Counted from the stretch's first letter, positions 29,889-37,794 are shown. The stretch: DNA of 64,000 nt from Chryseobacterium gleum (GCA_945872795.1 CAMCAZ010000002.1:1-64000), one strand, 5' to 3'. Numbers and translations are program-made. The notes: generated by a model not told the origin, from the letters alone.

Positions 29889-31529
29889 ATGGCTAGTGGG
29901 AAACAGTCGCCTCGACAGGCGATGATCAATATGATGTACTTGGTGCTGACCGCACTGCTGGCGATGAACGTTTCCAAGGAGATCCTGGACAGCTTCATCA
30001 CGGTGAACAACGGTCTGGAGAACACCAAGCTCTCGCTGAACGACAAGATGTCCACTCAGTATGCCAGCTTCGAGGCTTTCGCCAAGGAGAATGAGAAGAA
30101 GTATGGTGCGGCCTGGAACGAAGCGAAGAAGATCAAGACAGCAGGTTCCGAGATCATCTCTTACGTGGACTCCATCAAGGCCAAGGCGATCATGACCGCT
30201 GAAGGGTGGCCGCGCGACAGCGTGGTCCTCGGTGACGGTCGGATCGTGGACTTGGCCAAGGTGACCAAGAAGGACAGTCACGATGAGCTCACCAACCTGC
30301 TGATCGGCGATGAACCTGCCAATCCCAAGGACGGTCCTATGTCCGCGACCGACCTGAGGACGAAGCTGGAGGCCTTCCGCGAATTGGTGAAGAACAGCCG
30401 TAAGGATGACACCGAGCTGTCCGCTTCCATGGACCGGGTGTTCAACTTCGATGACCGCAAGGATGCATCGGGCACCATGAACAACTGGCAGAGCATCAAC
30501 TTCTACCACGTGCCTTTGGCCGCCGGAATCACCATCCTGAGCAAGATCCAGGCTGATGTGCGTAACGCGGAAGGGGAAGTGGTGAAGCGGATGATGGACG
30601 CCGTGGAAGGAAAGAGCTTCAAGTTCAACAAGCTCACCACCATCGTGAAGCCGCTGAGCAGCTACGTGACCGTGGGAAGCAAGTACACGGCGGAGATCTT
30701 CCTGGGTGCTTACGATGACCAGAACGCCCCGGAGGTCTACATCGCCGGTCCTGGAGCTACGGTGGATACCGTGGCCAAGAAGATCAATGGCGAAGCCATC
30801 AAGTTGCCTATGAACGGCGCCAAGGCCGTGCTGGAGCGAGTTGCAGGTGGTGCCGGTCTGCAGACCGTGCGTGGCATCATCAAATTCAAGCCCGTGGGCG
30901 GTGAGGAGACCGTTGAATGGTTCGAGACCACCTACGAGGTGGCGGCACCTTCCCTTGTGGTCAGCCCGACCAAGATGAACGTGTTCTACCGCGGTGTGGA
31001 TAACCCTGTCAGTGTGAGCGTTTCCGGCTACAGCAACAAGGACATCATGGCAACGGCTTCCAATGGCACCCTGACCAAGTCCGCGGATGGTTACATCATG
31101 CGACCCGGGAAGGAGGCGGAAGCGACCATCGGTGCTACGGTGACCAACCCCGACGGGACCAAGAAACCGATGCCCGGCATGAAGTTCCGTGTGAAGAACG
31201 TTCCCAACCCGACGCCCTACTTCGCCGGCAAGAGCGTGAACGACGAGAACATCAAGAAGGCCGAGCTGACCGCTGCCGCCGGTGTCATCGCCAAGATGGA
31301 GAACTTCGAGTTCGACCTGAAATTCGAGGTGGTGGAGTACCGCGTGACCATGATCGTGAACGGTGTACCACTGGAGAAAGTGACCAAGGGTGCTGCCGTG
31401 AGCGGTGACATGAAGGAAATGTTCAAGAAAGCCAAGCCCGGACAGAAGATCTACATCGAGGGCATCAAGGCCCGCGGTCCGGATGGAACTGTACGGAACC
31501 TGGGTGGACTTTCGTTCAAGGTGGTGTGA
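29889..31529 (+). CDS. gldM: T9SS motor protein GldM (PorM)
   Basis: A 546-residue protein. The N-terminal cytoplasmic stub MASGKQSPRQ is followed by one transmembrane helix (MINMMYLVLTALLAMNVSKEIL), then a long periplasmic shaft of D1-D4 domains (DASGTMNNWQSINFYHVPLA, ADVRNAEGEVVKRMMDAV, SPTKMNVFYRGVDNPVSVSV). Arg9 matches the Arg of F. johnsoniae GldM needed with GldL Glu49. It transmits rotation from the inner membrane to the GldK/GldN ring. A paralogue lies 3.3 kb downstream at 34779-36401. Confidence 0.97.
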   Translation: MASGKQSPRQAMINMMYLVLTALLAMNVSKEILDSFITVNNGLENTKLSLNDKMSTQYASFEAFAKENEKKYGAAWNEAKKIKTAGSEIISYVDSIKAKAIMTAEGWPRDSVVLGDGRIVDLAKVTKKDSHDELTNLLIGDEPANPKDGPMSATDLRTKLEAFRELVKNSRKDDTELSASMDRVFNFDDRKDASGTMNNWQSINFYHVPLAAGITILSKIQADVRNAEGEVVKRMMDAVEGKSFKFNKLTTIVKPLSSYVTVGSKYTAEIFLGAYDDQNAPEVYIAGPGATVDTVAKKINGEAIKLPMNGAKAVLERVAGGAGLQTVRGIIKFKPVGGEETVEWFETTYEVAAPSLVVSPTKMNVFYRGVDNPVSVSVSGYSNKDIMATASNGTLTKSADGYIMRPGKEAEATIGATVTNPDGTKKPMPGMKFRVKNVPNPTPYFAGKSVNDENIKKAELTAAAGVIAKMENFEFDLKFEVVEYRVTMIVNGVPLEKVTKGAAVSGDMKEMFKKAKPGQKIYIEGIKARGPDGTVRNLGGLSFKVV

Positions 31530-31553
31530 TCTAACCTGCTGAATCGAACCAAG

Positions 31554-32414
31554 ATGAGGAACCTGAAGAACATCCTGGCCATCGCGGCGATCGCTGCGAC
31601 AGGCGTGTGGGCGGCCCCAAAGGTCAATGCCCAGACCGTGCTCGATGGAGCCTACATCAAGGAGCACACCAAGACCAAACGTGTGGTCCCATACACCCAT
31701 ATCCGCGAAGCGGACGTGATGTGGGCCCGTCGCGTCTGGCGCACCATCGACCTGCGGGAGAAGATGAACCATCCGTTGTATTTCCCCACAGAGGCCATCA
31801 ACGACCGCAAGAGCCTCTTCGATGTGATCCGTCAGGGTCTAATGGTGGACGGTTCCATCACCGCCTACAGCGTGGGACCTGTGGGCACAGACGATGAGTT
31901 CAAGAAGCCGCTGCTCGCCAGCGAACTGAAGGAGCTCTTCACCCGCCTCGACACCCAGTACACCGAGAATCTCGAGAGCGGTGACATGGATATGGTGGTG
32001 CAGGAGATCAACCTGGAGAGCCGGGACATCATGATGTACAACATCAAGGAGGACTGGATCTTCGACAAGCAACGCTCCACGATGGACATCCGCATCCTGG
32101 GCATCGCGCCGATGCAGGAGAAGCGTGGTGAGGACGGGGAGATCAGGGGCTATTCGCCACTGTTCTGGCTGTACTACCCCGAGTGCCGCTATGTATTCGC
32201 CAACTGGGATGCCTTCAACCGGGAGAACGATGCGGAGCGCCGCAGCTTCGAGGATATCTTCTGGAAGCGCCAGTTCAGCAGCTACATCACCAAGTGGAGC
32301 AACGTTTACGATCGAGGCATCAATCAGTACAAGACGGGCCTGAACGCCCTGCTCGAAGGTGAAGAGATCAAGCAACAGCTCTTTGAGTTCGAGCACGACC
32401 TCTGGAACTTCTGA
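31554..32414 (+). CDS. gldN: Gliding/T9SS protein GldN (PorN)
   Basis: A 286-residue exported protein (signal MRNLKNILAIAAIAATGVWAAPKVNAQ). Family marks are VMWARRVWRTIDLREKMNHPLYFP, VDGSITAYSVGP, LLWLYYPECRY-like FWLYYPECRYVFANWD, EDIFWKRQFSSYITKWSNVYDR and the end FEFEHDLWNF. GldN joins GldK in the periplasmic ring under the outer membrane. It is last in gldKLMN and is followed at once by a strong terminator and then a decayed homologue of its own C-terminus. Confidence 0.96.
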   Translation: MRNLKNILAIAAIAATGVWAAPKVNAQTVLDGAYIKEHTKTKRVVPYTHIREADVMWARRVWRTIDLREKMNHPLYFPTEAINDRKSLFDVIRQGLMVDGSITAYSVGPVGTDDEFKKPLLASELKELFTRLDTQYTENLESGDMDMVVQEINLESRDIMMYNIKEDWIFDKQRSTMDIRILGIAPMQEKRGEDGEIRGYSPLFWLYYPECRYVFANWDAFNRENDAERRSFEDIFWKRQFSSYITKWSNVYDRGINQYKTGLNALLEGEEIKQQLFEFEHDLWNF

Positions 32415-32432
32415 TCGGCACCGATCTTCATG

Positions 32433-32463
32433 GAAGCCCCTCGAGCGATCGAGGGGCTTCTTC
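32433..32463 (+). terminator. Strong terminator after gldN
   Basis: A perfect 12-bp stem (GAAGCCCCTCGA / TCGAGGGGCTTC) with GCGA loop lies 18 bp after the gldN stop, ending in TTCTTCG. It separates gldKLMN from the downstream genes. Confidence 0.9.
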
Positions 32464-32550
32464 GTTCGCGCCATAGACGATTTCCGGACCATTGACGTTC
32501 CGGGTCCATGAACGTCAGTCCCGTCCGTGGTGTGGTAAGGGTCCTCTCGA

Positions 32551-32712
32551 CCGCTGTGGTGGCCGTGGGCTAGATATGCGGCCATCCTGAAGGTTGGGAA
32601 CGCCATGGACCGGAGCACCGACGAATACCAGATCGGACTGGATGCACTGCTGGAGGCCGAGGGTGTCCGAGAGCAGCTCTAGTTGCTCCACTTCGACCTG
32701 TGGAACTACTGA
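32551..32712 (+). pseudogene. Decayed gldN/gldO-like C-terminal fragment
   Basis: In the frame ending TGA at 32712 the translation reads ILKVGNAMDRSTDEYQIGLD, then ALLEAEGVREQL, a TAG stop at 32680, then LLHFDLWNY. This lines up without gaps with the GldN end (ITKWSNVYDRGINQYKTGLN, ALLEGEEIKQQL, FEFEHDLWNF), roughly 45% identity by eye over 36 residues. The N-terminal ~80% of the gene is gone, and a stop (TAA) interrupts the frame at 32536. In F. johnsoniae gldO, a gldN paralogue, sits directly after gldN, so this is plausibly a gldO relic. It is too short and too damaged to be functional as protein. Confidence 0.75.
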
Positions 32713-32739
32713 TCCGGACGGCAACCCGTTCAGGATGAC

Positions 32740-32747
32740 TACTTTTG
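32740..32747 (+). promoter_or_regulatory. -7 box TACTTTTG for ABC-F gene
   Basis: An exact TAnnTTTG match 34 bp before the ATG at 32782, followed by GC as is usual in this genome. No TTG is seen at the best -33 distance. Confidence 0.6.
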
Positions 32748-32781
32748 CGGGCTTTTTCAGCCCAACAGGCGACTTCCAGCG

Positions 32782-34695
32782 ATGATCACAGTACAAGGCC
32801 TTACCCTGCATTTCGGTCAACGGCCGATGTTCGACGACATCTCCTTCTTCATCGGAAGCGAGGACCGCATCGGCCTGGTGGGCCGCAATGGTGCCGGCAA
32901 GAGCACGCTGCTGAAGATCATGGCGGGCCAGCAGCCCTTCGACAAGGGCACCATCGGGAAACCGAAGGAGCTGACCATGGGCTATCTGCCCCAGGAAATG
33001 GCCCACAACCTGGCCCTGACCCCCTGGCAGGTGGCGGAGAAGGCCTTCGAGGAGGCCATGACCCTCAACGCTTCCCTGGACCGCATCGAGCAGGACCTGC
33101 AAAAGGCCACCACCGACGAGGAGGCCATCGAGCTGGCCACCCTGCTGGCCCACGCCCATGAGCGCCTCAATGCCATCGGTGCCGCCGACCATGACATGCA
33201 GATCGAGCGCATGCTCAAGGGCATCGGCTTCATCGAGAAGGACATGCACCGCCTGATGAGCGAGCTCAGCGGTGGATGGCGCATGCGCGCCGAGCTGGCC
33301 CGCATCCTCCTCATGCAGCCCGACCTGCTGCTGCTGGACGAGCCCACCAACCACCTCGATCTGCCCGCCATCCAGTGGCTGGAGGACCTGCTCCGTTCCT
33401 ACCCGGCAGCGCTGGTGCTCATCTCACACGACAAGACCTTCCTCGATCGCCTGACGAAGCGCACGCTGGAAGTGAGCAACGGCAAGATCATCGACCGCAA
33501 GGTGCCCTGGAGCCAATACGTGGAACTGCGCAAGATCGAGCGCGAGCAGCAGTCCGCAGCGGCCAAGGAGCAGCAGCGCTACATCGACGAGACCGAGAAG
33601 CTCATCAACAAGTTCCGGGCGAAGGCCAGCAAGGCATCCTTCGCGCAGAGCCTGATCACGAAGCTGGAGAAGCTGGACCGCATTGAGGTGGAGGACGAGG
33701 ACCTGCGCAAGATGCTGGTGAAATTCCCGCCCGCCCCCAACTCCGGGAAGATCGTCTGCGAAGTGAAGGGCGTGAGCAAGGCCTACGGCGACAAGCACAT
33801 CTTCAGCAACGCCGAACTGACCCTGGCCAAGGGCGAGCACCTGGCCCTGGTGGGTGCCAACGGGACGGGAAAGTCCACCCTGGTGCGCATGATCATGGGC
33901 GAGGAACCCTATGAGGGAGAGATCAAGCTGGGCCACAACGTGATCATCGGCTACTACGCGCAGGACATGCCCGAGCGCATGACGCCGCAACGTACCGTGA
34001 TCGAAACCGCCGAGGAAGCGGCCAGCGAGGACAACCGTGTGCGGGTGCGTGCCATGCTCGGCGCGTTCATGTTCAGCGGTGAGGATGTGGACAAGAAGGT
34101 GAAGGTGTTGAGCGGCGGTGAGCGCGCGCGCCTGGCCCTGTGCTGCATGCTGCTCAAGCCTCTGAACTTCCTCATCCTGGACGAACCCACGCACCACCTG
34201 GACATCCAGAGCAAGGATGTGCTGAAGGAGGCGCTCAAGAACTACGAAGGCACCTTCCTGCTGGTGAGCCACGACCGTGACTTCCTCACCGGGCTCACCC
34301 ATCGCCTGTTGGAGCTCGACGATCTCCGGATCCGCGACCAGCACATGGACATCCTGGAACTGATCGAGAAACGCAAGGCCCTGCAGGGCGCGGACATCGG
34401 CAAGTCATCCGCACGGGTGAAGGAGGAGAAGGCCGCGAAGGGCAGTGATCAGCGCGACAAGCGCGACCGCGAAAAGGACAAGCGCCGCGTGCAGAACCAG
34501 GTGGAACGCCTGGAGAAGCAGCTCGCCGAACTGGAGGCTGAGGAGAAGGCATTGCAGGCCGTGGTCCTGAAAGGTGGCCGCTCCGACGAGGAGATGCAGA
34601 AGGGCTACACGCAGTTGGGCGACCTGGCCAAACGCATCGCCTCCGTCATGGAGGAGTGGGAGCGCACTTCCGCCCAGCTGCAGGAGCTCGCGTAG
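32782..34695 (+). CDS. ABC-F family ATPase (Uup/EttA-like)
   Basis: A 637-residue soluble protein with two ABC domains and no membrane segment. Domain 1 has Walker A GRNGAGKST, signature LSGGWRMRAEL and Walker B LLLLDEPTNHLD. Domain 2 has GANGTGKST, LSGGERARLAL and LILDEPTHHLD. Between them is the ABC-F linker helix pair (about 240-310; KIEREQQSAAAKEQQRYIDE). The C-terminal ~90 residues form a charged coiled coil (RDREKDKRRVQNQVERLEKQ), as in Uup. ABC-F proteins act on ribosomes, relieving stalls or tuning elongation. Which subfamily this is needs a tree. It has its own promoter and precedes the second gldM. Confidence 0.92.
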   Translation: MITVQGLTLHFGQRPMFDDISFFIGSEDRIGLVGRNGAGKSTLLKIMAGQQPFDKGTIGKPKELTMGYLPQEMAHNLALTPWQVAEKAFEEAMTLNASLDRIEQDLQKATTDEEAIELATLLAHAHERLNAIGAADHDMQIERMLKGIGFIEKDMHRLMSELSGGWRMRAELARILLMQPDLLLLDEPTNHLDLPAIQWLEDLLRSYPAALVLISHDKTFLDRLTKRTLEVSNGKIIDRKVPWSQYVELRKIEREQQSAAAKEQQRYIDETEKLINKFRAKASKASFAQSLITKLEKLDRIEVEDEDLRKMLVKFPPAPNSGKIVCEVKGVSKAYGDKHIFSNAELTLAKGEHLALVGANGTGKSTLVRMIMGEEPYEGEIKLGHNVIIGYYAQDMPERMTPQRTVIETAEEAASEDNRVRVRAMLGAFMFSGEDVDKKVKVLSGGERARLALCCMLLKPLNFLILDEPTHHLDIQSKDVLKEALKNYEGTFLLVSHDRDFLTGLTHRLLELDDLRIRDQHMDILELIEKRKALQGADIGKSSARVKEEKAAKGSDQRDKRDREKDKRRVQNQVERLEKQLAELEAEEKALQAVVLKGGRSDEEMQKGYTQLGDLAKRIASVMEEWERTSAQLQELA

Positions 34696-34778
34696 CATCG
34701 GTTCCGTTACCCGTCCGCCGGGCCCGCATTGGGGTTGTCGTACAGCGCACTGTCGCGCTGGCGAAACACCACCTTGCC

Positions 34779-36401
34779 ATGGCCAGTGCGCAGATGCCTC
34801 CCCGGCAGAAGATGATCAACATGATGTACCTCGTGCTCACCGCCATGCTGGCGATGAACGTGAGCAAGGAGGTGCTGGACGCGTTCGCCATCATGGACGC
34901 CGACCTCGTACGCAGCGAACGGGCGCATGCGCAACGCTCCCAGCTGGAATATGCCGTGTTCGCGGATGCCGCAGAACGCTTCCCGGAGAAGTTCGGAGCC
35001 ACGCACGCCCATGCCTTGAGGGTGCAGGCGCAGGCGGATTCCCTGGTGCGGGCCATCGACCGGATCAAGGGCGAGGCGATGGCCGAAGCCGATGGCATCC
35101 CCCTGCATGCCCTGCGTGGAGCGGATGCACAGGGTGGCGATACCCTGCGCGCCCTGATGGCCTTGGAGGCGAAGGATGATCGCGAGGTGCTCACCACCCG
35201 CATGATCGGCAGCGAACCCTCCTCCCCGCACCGGGCGGCGAACGGTGCGTATGACCTGAAGGTCCGGATCGGGCAGTTCCGCGATTCGTTGAAGAGCCTC
35301 GTGGGAAGCCGTGGTCCCGAGCTGGCGGCCTCACTGGACCTCCTCTTCGACCTGCAGGACCGGCGGGATGCCTCCGGCACGATGAACAACTGGGAGTCCA
35401 TCAACTTCTATGATGTGCCGCTGGCCGCCGGGGTGGCCACCCTGTCCAAGCTGCAGGCCGATATCCGCAGCGCGGAGAACGATGTGGTGCGGTGGTTGTA
35501 CCGTTCCGTGGAATCCGCGGACTACAAGTTCGGGACGCTGACCACGGCCGTGATCCCCCAGAGCAACCTGGTGATGGTGGGCGATTCGTTCCGGGCCGAT
35601 GTCTTCCTCGCGGCCTATGATCCACGCAACGCGCCGCTGGTGACAGTGAACGGTGGGGCACCGCTGCCCATCGGCACGGATGGCAAGGCGAAGCTGCGTG
35701 CCCGGGCCGATCGTGTGGGCGAGCATCTGGTGGAAGGCGTGATCCGCTTCGAAGGTCCGAAGGGCACCGAGGAGATCCCCTACTCCGTGTCGTACCAGGT
35801 CATGGCGCCGCTGCTCGTGGCCTCACCTACCAAGATGAACGTGCTGTACCGCGGCGTGGAGAACCCCATCGACCTTTCGGTTCCGGGCGTGCCGGCCGAA
35901 CAGGTGCAGGCATCCATCTCCAGCGGTCGCATCGTGCGGAATGGTAATTCCTGGGTGGCCAGTGGCATGACCGCCAGCACGGCCGAGGTGTTCGCCACGG
36001 TCACCATGCCCGATGGTTCCTCGCGCAGGATCGGCCCCGTCGTGTTCCGGGTGAAGGACCTGCCTGCCCCCACCGCCTATATCGCCGGGCTGGACCCCAC
36101 GGATACCAAGGCGCTCCGGTCGAAGCTGACCGCTTCCACCGGCATCGTGGCCAAGCCCATCGGGTCGGAGTTCGGTGATCCCTGGAAGGTCAAACGCTTC
36201 CAGTTGTCCATCGTGCGCCGGGGCGGTATGCCCGTCTTCCTCGATGCCACGGGAAATGCCTTCACGCATGAGATGCGGGAGGCCCTGAAGGCGCTTCGGC
36301 CGGGTGATCAGGTCTACGTGGAGAATATCCGGGGACAGCTGGCCAACGGCCAGGGACCGGTACGTGAGCTGGCGCCGATCGCAGTAAAGGTGCTTCCCTG
36401 A
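34779..36401 (+). CDS. GldM paralogue (GldM2)
   Basis: A 540-residue protein, full length for the family, starting at 34779 (MASAQMPPRQ); the track start would overlap the ABC-F gene. It has the same layout as GldM: short N-terminus with Arg9, one helix (MINMMYLVLTAMLAMNVSKEVL), then periplasmic domains with DASGTMNNWESINFYDVPLA, LQADIRSAENDVVRWLYRSV, ASPTKMNVLYRGVENPIDLSV and VKRFQLSIVRRGGMPVFLD. The first ~200 residues after the helix differ most from GldM. It has no GldL, GldK or GldN partner beside it. It may replace GldM in some motors or serve a separate GldL. The ORF is intact and key residues are kept, so it looks functional. Confidence 0.9.
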   Translation: MASAQMPPRQKMINMMYLVLTAMLAMNVSKEVLDAFAIMDADLVRSERAHAQRSQLEYAVFADAAERFPEKFGATHAHALRVQAQADSLVRAIDRIKGEAMAEADGIPLHALRGADAQGGDTLRALMALEAKDDREVLTTRMIGSEPSSPHRAANGAYDLKVRIGQFRDSLKSLVGSRGPELAASLDLLFDLQDRRDASGTMNNWESINFYDVPLAAGVATLSKLQADIRSAENDVVRWLYRSVESADYKFGTLTTAVIPQSNLVMVGDSFRADVFLAAYDPRNAPLVTVNGGAPLPIGTDGKAKLRARADRVGEHLVEGVIRFEGPKGTEEIPYSVSYQVMAPLLVASPTKMNVLYRGVENPIDLSVPGVPAEQVQASISSGRIVRNGNSWVASGMTASTAEVFATVTMPDGSSRRIGPVVFRVKDLPAPTAYIAGLDPTDTKALRSKLTASTGIVAKPIGSEFGDPWKVKRFQLSIVRRGGMPVFLDATGNAFTHEMREALKALRPGDQVYVENIRGQLANGQGPVRELAPIAVKVLP

Positions 36402-36408
36402 AAAGAAC

Positions 36409-36441
36409 TTGGGGTCCGTTCCCTAAGAAAGACTACATTTG
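36409..36441 (+). promoter_or_regulatory. Promoter for tRNA-fMet (TTG-N22-TACATTTG)
   Basis: TTG at 36409-36411 and TACATTTG at 36434-36441, followed by GC, lie just ahead of the tRNA 5' end at 36450. Confidence 0.6.
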
Positions 36442-36449
36442 CGGTCCAT

Positions 36450-36522
36450 TGCGGGGTGGAGCAGATGGTAGCTCGTCGGGCTCATAACCCGAAGGCCGCA
36501 GGTTCGAGTCCTGCCCCCGCTA
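36450..36522 (+). tRNA. Initiator tRNA-Met (CAT)
   Basis: A full cloverleaf: acceptor TGCGGGG pairs with CCCCGC leaving position 1-72 unpaired (T-T), a known initiator trait. The D arm contains GGTAGCTC and the anticodon stem TCGGG/CCCGA carries the three G-C pairs typical of initiators. The anticodon loop is CTCATAA (CAT) and the T arm GCAGG-TTCGAGT-CCTGC. CCA is not encoded. The gene is alone, with a promoter before it and a strong terminator after it. Confidence 0.95.
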
Positions 36523-36524
36523 CG

Positions 36525-36555
36525 AAGAGCCCGGTGAGAGCCGGGCTCTTTTCTT
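36525..36555 (+). terminator. Terminator after tRNA-fMet
   Basis: A 10-bp stem AAGAGCCCGG/CCGGGCTCTT with TGAGAG loop runs into TTTTCTTT. Confidence 0.92.
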
Positions 36556-36561
36556 TGTAGG

Positions 36562-36807
36562 ATGCCTCATTGGGTGTACGCGCTGTACTCACCTGTCCAC
36601 GACAAGATCTACGTGGTCGAGACCAGTGATCTGGACGACCGTTACAGGTCGCACAATGAACTGGCCACGAAAGGCTGGACGGTGCACTACCGCCCCTGGG
36701 TCATCCTCTACAAGGAAGAATGTATTGACCGAAAAACCGCTCGAACAAGGGAACGACAGCTCAAGTCCGGATCAGGTCGGGAATTCCTTCGCTCCCTGTT
36801 GGGGTAG
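36562..36807 (+). CDS. Small GIY-YIG nuclease-domain protein
   Basis: An 81-residue single-domain protein beginning PHWVYALYSPVHDKIYVVET, followed by DLDDRYRSHN, the family loop KGWTVHYRPW and the helix ARTRERQLKSGSGREFLRSLL. These match small stand-alone GIY-YIG proteins of Bacteroidota: first-motif Tyr (VYALYS), Arg in DLDDR and Glu in RERQLK are present. The second motif, normally YIG, is Y-V-V here, so the Gly is lost and activity is doubtful. Its TAG stop lies in GGTAGC, which is tRNA sequence: the gene's 3' end is fused at position 18 of a truncated tRNA-fMet copy. It sits 7 bp after a terminator, so its promoter is unclear. Possibly a homing-type or selfish element. Confidence 0.75.
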   Translation: MPHWVYALYSPVHDKIYVVETSDLDDRYRSHNELATKGWTVHYRPWVILYKEECIDRKTARTRERQLKSGSGREFLRSLLG

Positions 36808-36865
36808 CTCGTCGGGCTCATATCCGCCGTACGGCGGACGCAGGTCCGGGTCCTGCCCCCGCTAC
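36803..36865 (+). pseudogene. Truncated second copy of tRNA-fMet (3' part)
   Basis: GGTAGCTCGTCGGGCTCATA (36803-36822) is identical to bases 18-37 of the intact tRNA (36467-36486). After a 16-bp palindrome that replaces the 3' anticodon arm, CGCAGGT and GTCCTGCCCCCGCTAC repeat the tRNA 3' end with two changes. The first 17 tRNA bases are absent, replaced by the end of the GIY-YIG gene. It cannot fold as a tRNA. Confidence 0.85.
36823..36838. repeat. Perfect palindrome TCCGCCGTACGGCGGA in tRNA fragment
   Basis: A 16-bp perfect palindrome, absent from the intact tRNA, sits exactly where the 3' half of the anticodon stem and variable loop should be. Confidence 0.85.
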
Positions 36866-36870
36866 GAGCG

Positions 36871-36898
36871 AACCCGGCAAAAGCCGGGTTCTTTAGTT
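36871..36898 (+). terminator. Terminator after tRNA fragment
   Basis: An 8-bp stem AACCCGGC/GCCGGGTT with AAAA loop then CTTTAGTTT. It resembles the terminator after the intact tRNA, so the whole tRNA-plus-terminator unit seems to have been duplicated. Confidence 0.88.
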
Positions 36899-36918
36899 TA
36901 GTACCGAACCAGTACGCC

Positions 36919-37794
36919 ATGGCACACAAGGCCGGATACGTCAACATCATCGGGGAACCGAACACAGGGAAGAGCACCTTGCTCAATGCCTTGCTGGGCG
37001 AGGAACTGGTGATCGTGAACCCCAAGGCCCAGACCACGCGACACCGCATCCTCGGCCTGCTGAACGGTGACGACTACCAGGTGGTCCTGAGCGATACGCC
37101 CGGCATACTCGATCCGCAGTACCCCATGCAGGAACGCATGATGGACGCGGTGAACGAATCCCTGAGCGACGCCGACATCCTGGTGGTGATGGTGGAACTG
37201 GGCCAGCGCCCGGAACGTTCGGAGGAGCTGCTGAAACGGGCGCGCTGGTTCAAGGGCCCCATGGTCCTGCTGGTGAACAAGGTGGATACCGGTGATGAGG
37301 CCGCCATCCTCGCGGCGCTGGAGACCTGGCAGCAGGAATTCCCGGAGGCCAAGGTGGTGCCGCTCTCGGCCCTGCATGGGCTTAACGTCGGCGAGCTGCG
37401 GGCCTACCTCATCCAACACCTGCCCGAACATCCTGCTTACTTCCCCAAGGATGAGCTGAGTGATCGGAACATGCGCTTCTTCGTGAGCGAGATGATCCGG
37501 GAAAAGGTCCTCTCGATCTACAAGCAGGAGATCCCCTACAGCACGCAGGTGGTGGTGAACAGCTACGAGGAAGCTCCGGACATCGTGCGCATCCAGGCGG
37601 ATGTGATCGTGATGCGCGACAGCCAGAAGGGCATCATCATCGGCAAGGGCGGTGATTCGCTGCGGCGCCTGGGAACCTATTCCCGCATCGCCATCTCCAA
37701 ATACATCGACCGCAAGGTCTTCCTGGACCTGAAGGTGAAGGTGGACCCCGATTGGCGCGATGATGCAGGCAAACTGAAGAAATACGGCTACTGA
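36919..37794 (+). CDS. era: GTPase Era
   Basis: A 291-residue GTPase. G1 is GEPNTGKST (GRPNVGKST in most Era proteins, so E and T are slightly unusual), G2 region QTTRHR, G3 DTPG, G4 NKVD and G5 SAL. The C-terminal KH domain has VIVMRDSQKGIIIGKGG, which binds the 3' end of 16S rRNA. It takes part in 30S ribosome maturation. It is followed after 44 bp by der, a natural pair of ribosome-assembly GTPases. Confidence 0.96.
   Translation: MAHKAGYVNIIGEPNTGKSTLLNALLGEELVIVNPKAQTTRHRILGLLNGDDYQVVLSDTPGILDPQYPMQERMMDAVNESLSDADILVVMVELGQRPERSEELLKRARWFKGPMVLLVNKVDTGDEAAILAALETWQQEFPEAKVVPLSALHGLNVGELRAYLIQHLPEHPAYFPKDELSDRNMRFFVSEMIREKVLSIYKQEIPYSTQVVVNSYEEAPDIVRIQADVIVMRDSQKGIIIGKGGDSLRRLGTYSRIAISKYIDRKVFLDLKVKVDPDWRDDAGKLKKYGY

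Larger units (their letters stand above)
32415..32781 (+). other. 367-bp gap between gldN and ABC-F gene
   Basis: Contents: the gldN terminator (32433-32463), ~90 bp with nothing recognisable, the gldN/O-like relic (32551-32712), a promoter (32740-32747) and a short GGGCT-TTTTC-AGCCC hairpin (32749-32763) in the ABC-F leader. Confidence 0.7.

Noticed and set aside
32605-32682. 25-codon ORF MDRSTDEYQIGLDALL...
   Set aside because: It is the surviving part of a gldN/O-like relic, not an independent small gene.
36803-36865. Second functional tRNA-Met
   Set aside because: Acceptor 5' strand and half the D arm are missing and the anticodon arm is replaced by a palindrome.
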